Of a DNA stretch of 11,043 nt, positions 1 through 5,515 are shown piece by piece (the first letter of the stretch is position 1; every line of letters begins with the position of its first letter). The notes beneath the pieces were generated by a model. It was given only the letters and a program-made list of their open reading frames with translations. It ran no database searches and was not told the DNA's origin. This stretch comes from Crocinitomicaceae bacterium (lineage in GTDB: Bacteria; Bacteroidota; Bacteroidia; Flavobacteriales_D; Crocinitomicaceae), in NCBI GenBank assembly GCA_030830385.1, contig JAURNA010000053.1, forward strand, positions 1-11,043, read 5' to 3'. Position numbers and translations under genes: made by a program.

Positions 1-58
1 CATGGGTTTTCATTGGCTATAACTTACTTATACGCTTAACTAATATACGATTTATTGC

Positions 59-87
59 GTGTTACATCCAAAATCCGTCAGTAACAC
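59..87. repeat. Perfect 7-bp inverted repeat just past the integrase stop
   Basis: GTGTTAC at 59-65 and GTAACAC at 81-87 are perfect inverted arms around a 15-nt spacer. The second arm directly abuts the integrase stop codon (88-90, minus strand). There is no clear T-run on the integrase-sense strand after the hairpin, so it is a poor intrinsic terminator. It could equally be a core-type recombinase binding site, because its arms and spacer are in the size range of tyrosine recombinase targets. A related GTGTTAG word lies at 104-110 inside the integrase 3' end. The arms are directly visible; the role is a guess. Confidence 0.4.
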
Positions 88-1236
88 CTAATTATCGCGT
101 TGAGTGTTAGTTGATTTGTTGAATGTTATTTTTTCAAGCGGACTTGCAATACTGCGTGAAGCATGATTGGTTACATGTGTATATATTTCAGTCGTGCGGG
201 AACTATTATGACCGAGAATCTCTTGAATGTAACGAAGATTAACTCCTTCCTCAAGCAAATGTGTCGCATATGAATGTCTTAAGCTGTGCAGTGTTACGCG
301 TTTTTCTATTTTGGCTAAGCGACACGCCTTTCTGAAAACAGCTTGCAGGCTACTTTTACTGTAAGTCGAATTTTGTTCTCCGTTAAAAAGATACTCTTTA
401 GGACGATGCTCAGTGAAGTAGTTGCGTAATAATTCAAGTGCTGATGGCGCCAGTGGTACCATCCGGTCCTTCTTGCCTTTTGCTCCCTTGATGTGAATAA
501 TCATACGGTTGGAATCAATATCCGAAATTTTAAGATTTAATAATTCTCCGCTTCGTAGCCCACTGGAATAAATCAATACCAGCATGCTTCTGTGTTTAAT
601 GTTAGAAGCTACATTAATAATCTTCTCAACTTCCTGTAAACTAAAAATTACCGGAAGGCGCTTAGCCTTTCGTGGCCGCTCCAATTCACTCAAATCGAAA
701 TTTTTTGAAAACTGTTTTCTGTATAGTAGCTTTAATGAATTGATAACCTGATTTTGGTAGGATTCGGAAAAATTATTTTTGATGATATATTCAGTGTTAA
801 ATCGATCAATATCACGGATTTCAACATCTTCAAACGGCTTATTATGCAGAAAGCGAGTAAATGTTTTCAGACATTCCACGTAAGAATGAATGGTATTTTC
901 ACTGTACCGGCATTGTACCATCCATTCCCGGAATTGCTCAATTGTATTCCGTGTTGCAGAATCAATACTTGGTAGAATCCCAACTCTGCGATTCTTCAAA
1001 GAACTCGATTCTGTCTGAATTCTGTCTTTGTTGATGTTAGCTTTATGACCAAACAATCGGGATACATGAGCGATTGTTTGATCTGAAAAAGGTAGGACAA
1101 AGCACTTCAGAATGGGGTTCCATTCTCCTAGCCGATGCTTAAGGAATTGAGAGTAGATCCATTTGTCATAATCAACGTGAGCAAGAATAACAGTATGCCC
1201 CTTCAATTCACCCTTTTCGAGGTAAATAGTGTTCAA
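88..1236 (-). CDS. Tyrosine recombinase (XerC/D-like, integron-integrase-like C-terminus)
   Basis: This is a site-specific DNA integrase of the tyrosine recombinase superfamily, 382 residues. Residues 1-65 are an extra N-terminal module. Residues 95-185 are the SAM-like core-binding domain and 195-370 the catalytic domain. All expected active-site residues are present: R228 (SGLRSGELL), K253 (KGAKGKKDR), H317 and R320 (HSLRH), H343 (LGH) and nucleophile Y352 (IYTHV). The end, YTHV then SPLEKI, resembles IntI proteins. The roughly 20-residue insertion that marks true IntI between the lysine and HxxR motifs is absent, so I call it XerC/D-like. The first codon is TTG at 1236; upstream the frame reaches a TGA within seven codons without an ATG. 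The native start may have been lost at the junction with the neighbouring transposase remnant. The attC-like repeats at 1617, 2147 and 3525 are its likely substrates, by inference. Confidence 0.9.
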   Translation of the reverse strand: MNTIYLEKGELKGHTVILAHVDYDKWIYSQFLKHRLGEWNPILKCFVLPFSDQTIAHVSRLFGHKANINKDRIQTESSSLKNRRVGILPSIDSATRNTIEQFREWMVQCRYSENTIHSYVECLKTFTRFLHNKPFEDVEIRDIDRFNTEYIIKNNFSESYQNQVINSLKLLYRKQFSKNFDLSELERPRKAKRLPVIFSLQEVEKIINVASNIKHRSMLVLIYSSGLRSGELLNLKISDIDSNRMIIHIKGAKGKKDRMVPLAPSALELLRNYFTEHRPKEYLFNGEQNSTYSKSSLQAVFRKACRLAKIEKRVTLHSLRHSYATHLLEEGVNLRYIQEILGHNSSRTTEIYTHVTNHASRSIASPLEKITFNKSTNTQRDN

Positions 1237-1279
1237 ATTTGGTAGGTTTAAGGTTCAACGCAAAATCGCGTGTACAATT

Positions 1280-1547
1280 AAGTTAAGAAAAAGATCCGTA
1301 TCATTTGAGTCTTTTTGGATCACTCACTCAGTTTTATGGCATGCGGAAGGTAAATACGATCGGAATCCATCAAGCCAACAAAGTGATGCTCATGGCCGCC
1401 ACTGCTTACAATCTGAAAAAGTACCTAAAATTTGAAGCCAGAAAGGTGAAAAGCAAAGCGGAAGAAGTGAAAGCCCTTCTGATTTCCTATTGCACTGCAA
1501 TACAACCGCAAAAGCTCATTTTTGAGGCCATTTATTTTCATCGGTAA
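1280..1547 (+). pseudogene. 3' remnant of an IS transposase (IS1182-like)
   Basis: The frame ending with TAA at 1545-1547 reads FGSLTQFYGMRKVNTIGI, then QANKVMLMAATAYNLKKYLKF. That is the characteristic C-terminal tail of DDE transposases of the IS1182-like group found in Bacteroidota. Only about 80 residues remain, with no ATG and no catalytic core. Just upstream, frame 2 reads KLRKRSVSFE (1280-1309), which fits the residues that normally precede this tail. A frameshift in the T-rich stretch around 1310-1315 therefore seems to separate the two parts. The element is 5'-truncated and not functional. It runs opposite to the integrase and almost touches its 5' end, so it may have removed the integrase promoter. 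The family is recognised from memory; the exact IS group is uncertain. No terminal inverted repeats were identified. Confidence 0.75.
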
Positions 1548-1598
1548 AATCAATGAAATCTGAATGAGGTACGCTGAAAAGGACTAAAAATGCCTCAA

Positions 1599-2105
1599 TT
1601 ATTCTTTAAAAGGAGTGGTTGTGCAACGGTTACCATTGTTAGGGACCGTTTTCTTGTAAATAAGTTCAATAATGAAACTAAATGCAACAATGCCAATTGC
1701 AATAAATACGTCTAACTTACTGGTAAAATATTGTTGTATCAATAAAGCAACCATTGCAAAAAAGCAAAGAATCGCACCAATCATGGGTAAAAATCTGGAA
1801 CCTCCTATGTCCTTGGCCAGTTTGAATCCAACTACGTTTACAATGGCAAAAATTAGCAAAAAGCCAACGCTACCAGCAGTTGAAATGCTTTCTAGCTGCA
1901 ACGAATTCACAAGAACTAACGTCAGTATAGCTGTTATTAATAAACCAATGGGTTGATTCCATAATTGAGAGGTAAATTGTTTCGGAAGTTCATCGTCTTC
2001 AGCAATTTCATAATTTACCCGACTCCCCCCGTATAAAGATGCATTAATTGCAGAAAAAGTAGATATCAATGCCGCAACTGTTATGATTGTAAAACCAGCA
2101 GTGCC
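1599..2105 (-). pseudogene. 3' fragment of an APC-family amino acid permease
   Basis: The frame reads GTAGFTIITVAALISTFSAI and continues NASLYGGSRVNYEIAEDDELPKQF. This is the pattern of the cytoplasmic loop and flanking helices in the C-terminal third of APC-superfamily permeases. Four or five hydrophobic segments follow. A full permease would have about 430-450 residues and 12 helices; here roughly the last 170 are present. The frame has no ATG near its beginning and meets TGA at 2139-2141, just inside repeat B, so the 5' two thirds are absent. A TTG at 2069 is the only early start. At the other end the frame runs through repeat A (residues TVPNNGNRCTTTPF) and stops at 1599, so its natural C-terminus is probably replaced by repeat-derived residues. 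Another frame just upstream contains AIPKAL, which could be more permease sequence put out of frame; this is weak. Confidence 0.8.
1617..1647 (-). repeat. attC-like repeat A
   Basis: On the plus strand GTGCAAC (1621-1627) and GTTAGGG (1638-1644) are separated by 10 nt. It is the most diverged of three copies, ending GTTAGGGACC rather than GTTAGG(C/T)GC or CAC. Outer bases GGT (1617-1619) can pair with ACC (1645-1647). It lies inside the 3' end of the permease fragment and is the copy nearest to the integrase. Read on the minus strand, the direction of the neighbouring genes, it has an AAC box followed by a GTTGCAC box, in the order of an attC R'' and R' pair. Confidence 0.6.
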
Positions 2106-2146
2106 TTTGGAATGGCTTTGATGGAGCCGTTTTTTGAGTCATTTTG

Positions 2147-2176
2147 GGGGGTGCAACGGTGAATGGTGTTAGGTGC
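2147..2176 (-). repeat. attC-like repeat B
   Basis: GTGCAAC (2151-2157), 10 nt, then GTTAGGT (2168-2174) on the plus strand. On the minus strand it reads ACCTAAC, 10 nt, GTTGCAC. ACCTAAC fits the integron R'' consensus RYYYAAC, and GTTGCAC differs from the R' consensus GTTRRRY at one position. The GNAT gene stops at 2178, immediately before the repeat in its own direction, and the truncated permease begins right after it. That is the placement expected of a cassette boundary. The total length is far below the usual attC length of about 57 bp or more. Confidence 0.65.
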
Positions 2177-2177
2177 T

Positions 2178-2665
2178 TCATTCTCTTTTTAGGGACATAT
2201 TTATTCTTGTCCATTCATTTCCATTTACAGTCATTTTATTTGACTTTTCTTGATTGATTTTGAAACCAACTTTTTCATAGCAATTAATAGCCGCTCTGTT
2301 CCAGTCAAAAGTATTTAGGTCAACTTCATTTATTTCTGGGTTTTGAAAGAATAGTTTAACCATTTCTCTAACAATCTGCTCTCCAATTTTTTGGCCCCTG
2401 AAATCCTTTTTACCTATTAAGATTCTCGATAATCGATTGTTCCCATTTTCAAAATTTAATTCACAATGACCTATTGTTTCATTGGTATCTTTTAAAACTA
2501 CTTTAAATGGTTTTTATCTTCCATTTGCAGATATTTCCTTAATTGGATATCAGTCAATGGGAAGCTGAAAATTGGTCCAGCAAATTGAAAAAGTTCCTCA
2601 GCGTTTCCAACCCAACTTTTAATCACTTCAAAATCTTCTTCTGTAAATGGTTTTAATTCAATCAT
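2178..2665 (-). pseudogene. GNAT acetyltransferase, frameshifted
   Basis: Two frames join into one GNAT-fold N-acetyltransferase of about 162 residues, RimJ/RimL-like (Acetyltransf_3 type), transferring acetyl from acetyl-CoA to an unknown amine. The first part begins MIELKPFTEEDFEVIKSW and runs to a stop near 2498. The second picks up as KPFKVVLKDTNETIGHCEL and contains the acetyl-CoA loop motif FRGQKIGEQIV, then the typical end NRAAINCYEKVGFK. The break is at the plus-strand T run 2511-2515, five A in the sense strand. Six A would restore GAT AAA AAA CCA TTT. A single-base loss, by mutation or sequencing error, explains it. I prefer the ATG at 2665; a GTG at 2683 is possible, and the GGAG at 2678-2681 lies 12 nt before the ATG. 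The gene ends two bases before repeat B, like a cassette gene. The overlap of the two halves in the family pattern makes the call firm; the substrate is unknown. Confidence 0.8.
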
Positions 2666-2815
2666 TTTTTGTGTCAACTCCACTATAAAAAGTTTTGTGT
2701 TTCTTAATCTTCATCCCTGAAAAATTGCTTAATTATTTTGTAGCACAACTATCCGAAAGTTTGAAATACTTACTAGAAAATACTACACTTATCAGTGCTT
2801 GGCATTAAGGGAGTC

Positions 2816-3475
2816 TTACAGTTTAACTAAAGGCTTCTGAATATTCTTCAGAGTATCCTTACCCAAGAAAAATCCTTCAGAAAAAAAGTACGATTCATCA
2901 TATTTGATAAGGGTGAGATTCGTATGATTTAACCTTAACTCATAGACATTATTTCCTGAATTTTTTACCGTGTATTTAATTCTACTTTGGCTCCCAACTA
3001 TTATTGATTCAACTCTACTGGTTTTTACTTCTGCTTCTCCATTTAAGTCTAATTGATACGGTTTTGTATAATCGTCATTTATAAATATGTTTTCAAGCAA
3101 CATCGGTTGATTACTAATATCTTTAACTTGAATCCGATTAACTTGGAGAGAGAGAGTTGTATCAAGTAATTCAGTCGATTGAACAATTATCGGTTCAATG
3201 TTAACATATGATGTGAAAACAACTGAATCTCCCTCAACAAACCATATTCCGCGACTAGATTTTTCTGACAATCCACATCCAGATTTGTACACGAACGTGC
3301 TATCAAGATTTAAACAAATTTCTTTGAAACAATCATTTACAGGCCCCCACAATCGACGATAACAATGGTCTAATTTTTGGGCTTCCATAACCTGTTTAGA
3401 GCTTGAACAAGAGGAGAACAATACAATTAAGGTAAAAGCACTTAATATCTTTCTTAATTTACTTTCTTTTAACAT
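2816..3475 (-). CDS. Predicted lipoprotein of unknown function
   Basis: 219 residues. The N-terminus MLKESKLRKI is basic, followed by a hydrophobic stretch (LSAFTLIVLF) and lipobox FSSC with the lipidation cysteine at residue 23. The product is therefore expected to be exported and anchored as a lipoprotein. Four more cysteines fall at 38, 49, 54 and 67, which could form disulfides after export. The mature part alternates short hydrophobic and polar segments (TFVYKSGCG, GIWFVEGDSVVFTS, SIIVGSQSRIKYTV), suggesting a beta-rich fold. I do not recognise a named family. It lies between repeats C and B together with the GNAT pseudogene. Its start is 54 nt from repeat C, a cassette-like position. 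The ATG at 3475 is preferred because the signal peptide begins there directly. The segment is AT-rich compared with the genes from 3747 on, consistent with acquisition from elsewhere. Confidence 0.75.
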   Translation of the reverse strand: MLKESKLRKILSAFTLIVLFSSCSSSKQVMEAQKLDHCYRRLWGPVNDCFKEICLNLDSTFVYKSGCGLSEKSSRGIWFVEGDSVVFTSYVNIEPIIVQSTELLDTTLSLQVNRIQVKDISNQPMLLENIFINDDYTKPYQLDLNGEAEVKTSRVESIIVGSQSRIKYTVKNSGNNVYELRLNHTNLTLIKYDESYFFSEGFFLGKDTLKNIQKPLVKL

Positions 3476-3524
3476 TGGATGCTACAAAAAGTGAGACACT
3501 AAGTTAAACTACATTTTTCAAATT

Positions 3525-3558
3525 GTGTTGTGCAACGGGTGATTGGTGTTAGGCACAC
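3525..3558 (-). repeat. attC-like repeat C (best-preserved copy)
   Basis: GTGCAAC (3530-3536), 11 nt, GTTAGGC (3548-3554) on the plus strand. On the minus strand GCCTAAC fits RYYYAAC exactly and GTTGCAC fits GTTRRRY except for one base. As a single strand, TGTGC-AAC (3529-3536) can pair with GTT-AG-GCACA (3548-3557), an 8-bp stem with a two-base AG bulge and an 11-nt loop. Extrahelical bases in a folded site are a hallmark of integron attC recognition, though normally located in the L boxes. A short open stretch stops eight bases away and the lipoprotein gene starts 54 nt away on the other side. Confidence 0.65.
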
Positions 3559-3565
3559 TTTCAAT

Positions 3566-3646
3566 TTAAATAGTTGGGTAATATTCATCAAATTTTTCCC
3601 AATACCCAAGTATTCGCTCAAACATTATTCTCGTTAAAACACCACT
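3566..3646 (-). other. Possible 3' end of a lost cassette gene
   Basis: A short minus-strand frame, ending in TAA at 3566-3568, reads MFERILGYWEKFDEYYPTI and is open back to a TAG at 3647-3649. The residue composition looks protein-like and its stop lies eight bases before repeat C, the same arrangement as the GNAT gene and repeat B. It may be the tail of a former cassette gene or a very small gene. It matches no family I know, and chance cannot be excluded at this length. The rest of the stretch to 3746 shows no gene. Confidence 0.25.
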
Positions 3647-3746
3647 CTATAATGTACAATTCACACTGCGTGTTATCCACTTTTTAGCCCTGAAAACTTC
3701 TCGTAAAAACAAGCCCCAACCCGCGCTATTTTGGTTAGATTGCAAC

Positions 3747-4973
3747 ATGCTTTTGAATCGTATATGGATCGGAATGTTTCTCGTAGCAATTGTTGTGGGA
3801 TTCAGCAAGCTTATCTTCTGGCATGACTTCAGTGTGATCAAGAATATGATTGATGGACTGGGCAGTTCAGCCAAGGTGGCATTTGAGATCAGTTTGTACC
3901 TAACCGGCGCCATGTGTCTTTGGTTAGGAATCATGAGGATTGGAGAATTGGGGGGATCTCTCAACCTGCTTACGAAAATCGTTACTCCCCTATTCTCTCG
4001 ATTGTTCCCGGAGGTTCCGAAAGGTCATCCCGCAATTGGATCCATGATGATGAACTTCAGTGCGAATATGTTAGGGCTGGACAACGCAGCAACTCCTCTT
4101 GGCTTAAAGGCCATGACAGAGCTCCAGGAGCTCAACGAAAACAAGAAGACCGCCACGAATGCCCAAATCATGTTCCTGGTGTTGAATACTTCGGGGCTGA
4201 CCATCATTCCCGTATCGGTCTTTGCCATTCGTGCAAAAGCCGATTCTCCCACAGAAATTTTCCTGCCCATTTTGATTTCCACTTTCGTAGCGTCATTGGC
4301 TGGATTGATTATTGTGGGCATCCGACAACGAATCAACTTATTGCATCCTGTTATTCTCGCGTATGTTGGCGGGTTAACTGCACTCATCGGCACCCTGTTG
4401 TATTACGTGGTCAAGCAACCCGAACACGCGGAAGCCGTCTCTATAGTAGTTGGGGGAACACTCATTTTTGGAATCATCGTTTCATTCTTCGGGATGGCCG
4501 TGTGGAAAAAAGTCAACGTATACGATTCATTTGTTGAGGGTGCGAAAGAAGGATTCAAAGTTGCAATCGGCATCATTCCCTTTCTGGTAGCCATGCTCGT
4601 TGCCATTGGATTGCTTCGGTCTTCCGGAGCGCTCGAAGCGGCGATTGAAGGTGTCAAATGGGCTGCGATAAGTGCCGGGATCACACGAACCGAGTGGGTC
4701 GATGCACTGCCTGTTGCCATCATGAAACCATTGAGTGGCGGTGGAGCCCGCGGAGCCTTTGTAGAGATCGGCAGCCAGTTTGGATGGGGAAGCATACAAG
4801 AACGCATTGCGGCAACCATGCAAGGGTCCACTGAAACGACCCTTTACGTAGCAGCCGTATATTTCGGTGCAGTGAAAATCACAAATTCACGCTACGCGAT
4901 CTCAGCGGGGTTACTTTGTGACTTGATCGGCATTGTAACAGCAATCATCGTATCTTATATATTCTTCATGTGA
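3747..4973 (+). CDS. Fused SpmA-SpmB membrane protein (nucleoside recognition domains)
   Basis: A 408-residue integral membrane protein in which the SpmA-like half (about residues 1-195) and the SpmB-like half (about 230-408) are joined. Each half carries a nucleoside-recognition (Gate) domain with its conserved polar motif: NMLGLDNAATPLG (107-119) in the first, and KPLSGGGARG (327-336) with GSTETTLYV (360-368) in the second. Roughly ten hydrophobic segments are visible. In Bacillus, SpmA and SpmB are separate proteins needed for spore core dehydration; Bacteroidota do not sporulate, so the name reflects homology only. Related Gate-domain proteins are transporters, so membrane transport is likely; the substrate is unknown. 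The ATG at 3747 opens the conserved N-terminus MLLNRIWIGM, with no Shine-Dalgarno sequence. It is followed one base after its stop by the next gene, so the two are likely co-transcribed. Confidence 0.9.
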   Translation: MLLNRIWIGMFLVAIVVGFSKLIFWHDFSVIKNMIDGLGSSAKVAFEISLYLTGAMCLWLGIMRIGELGGSLNLLTKIVTPLFSRLFPEVPKGHPAIGSMMMNFSANMLGLDNAATPLGLKAMTELQELNENKKTATNAQIMFLVLNTSGLTIIPVSVFAIRAKADSPTEIFLPILISTFVASLAGLIIVGIRQRINLLHPVILAYVGGLTALIGTLLYYVVKQPEHAEAVSIVVGGTLIFGIIVSFFGMAVWKKVNVYDSFVEGAKEGFKVAIGIIPFLVAMLVAIGLLRSSGALEAAIEGVKWAAISAGITRTEWVDALPVAIMKPLSGGGARGAFVEIGSQFGWGSIQERIAATMQGSTETTLYVAAVYFGAVKITNSRYAISAGLLCDLIGIVTAIIVSYIFFM

Positions 4974-4974
4974 T

Positions 4975-5457
4975 ATGAGAAATTGGTTCCGTACGAAAAA
5001 AAGGCAGATCAACGCGAATGCGCTTTCCAAAATTCCCTTAAAGAGAATCGATTACGATGCGCGCATTATTCTGGCCTGGGCCAAAGCGATTGAAGGAAAC
5101 AAGAAAATTCTGCAATGGCTCAACGACAATGGATTTGAAGAATTAGTTCGTGCCACCTATGCAATCTATTTAAAGCAAGAAGACCGTGACTGGCTTCAAG
5201 CGAATGGCTATGCTCATCTCCTGGCAATGATCAACGCTGCGGAAGGAAATGAAAGTGCACAGCAATGGCTGAAGACACACAATTTTGAAATTCTCTACCA
5301 CATTGCACTGGCTGTGGAAGAAGAACAAGAGAGCTTCGCGTGGCTGGGCAAACACGCACCACCAGATATTTTCATACTGACACAATCCATCAAAAAAGTC
5401 AAAGACCAAATTGAATTTGGAAATAATGACATGTACACATACGGAAGGGAATATTAA
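4975..5457 (+). CDS. Small protein with four exact 25-residue helical repeats
   Basis: 160 residues, apparently soluble, with no signal peptide or membrane segment and a very basic N-terminus (MRNWFRTKKRQ). A repeat is plain from residue 34: the pair WL recurs at 48, 73, 98 and 123, exactly 25 residues apart each time. Alanines recur in phase at 38, 63, 88 and 113, an aromatic at 54, 79 and 104, and leucine at 57, 82 and 107. An approximate unit is A-x-E-G-N-x(4)-Q-W-L-x(3)-N-G-F-E-x-L. This suggests a small alpha-solenoid, each unit a helical hairpin, possibly a protein-binding scaffold. The start ATG lies one base after the SpmAB stop, so translational coupling and a link to that membrane protein are likely. 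I do not recognise a named family; function is unknown. Confidence 0.85.
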   Translation: MRNWFRTKKRQINANALSKIPLKRIDYDARIILAWAKAIEGNKKILQWLNDNGFEELVRATYAIYLKQEDRDWLQANGYAHLLAMINAAEGNESAQQWLKTHNFEILYHIALAVEEEQESFAWLGKHAPPDIFILTQSIKKVKDQIEFGNNDMYTYGREY

Positions 5458-5463
5458 TTCGTT

Positions 5464-5493
5464 TCTGCTATTCTGAGGAATGTGTTAGATTTG
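5464..5493 (+). promoter_or_regulatory. Candidate Bacteroidota-type promoter for the glycosyltransferase operon
   Basis: TAGATTTG at 5486-5493 matches the Bacteroidota -7 consensus TAnnTTTG exactly. TCTG at 5464-5467, 18 nt upstream, is a one-mismatch fit to the -33 TTTG element. It lies 22 nt before the ATG of the GT2 gene, and AAGGA (5506-5510) sits five bases before that ATG as a plausible ribosome binding site. The -7 match is seen directly; the promoter role is inferred. Confidence 0.4.
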
Positions 5494-5515
5494 CACGTAA
5501 TTTTCAAGGACAATT

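Noticed and set aside
2505..2520. Programmed -1 frameshift in the GNAT gene
   Set aside because: The sense sequence T AAA AAC is not an X XXY YYZ slippery heptamer, because a slip would pair the first codon with TAA. A one-base loss is simpler.
2684..2815. A degenerate fourth repeat between the lipoprotein and GNAT genes
   Set aside because: GCACAAC-like and CTTAAT-like words occur but with the wrong spacing and no match to the shared core of the three clear copies.
1617..3558. A classical integron with intI, attI and standard attC sites
   Set aside because: The recombinase lacks the IntI insertion, the repeats are far shorter than known attC sites, and the cassettes read towards the integrase rather than away from it. 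Only an attC-like label is supportable.
1617..3558. CRISPR array
   Set aside because: Three repeats spaced about 500 and 1,400 bases apart with genes between them; no short regular spacers and no cas genes.
3571..3609. Inverted repeat TTGGGTA/TACCCAA as a terminator
   Set aside because: The loop is over 20 nt, there is no T-run directly after it, and it falls inside the short open stretch; it is probably chance in AT-rich DNA.
3727..3734. TATTTTGG as a -7 promoter element for SpmAB
   Set aside because: It differs from TAnnTTTG, lies only 12 nt before the ATG, and has no matching -33 element upstream.
4025..4831. Long antisense open frames across SpmAB
   Set aside because: They lie opposite a gene with strong family motifs, show no recognisable protein features, and follow from codon usage of the sense strand.
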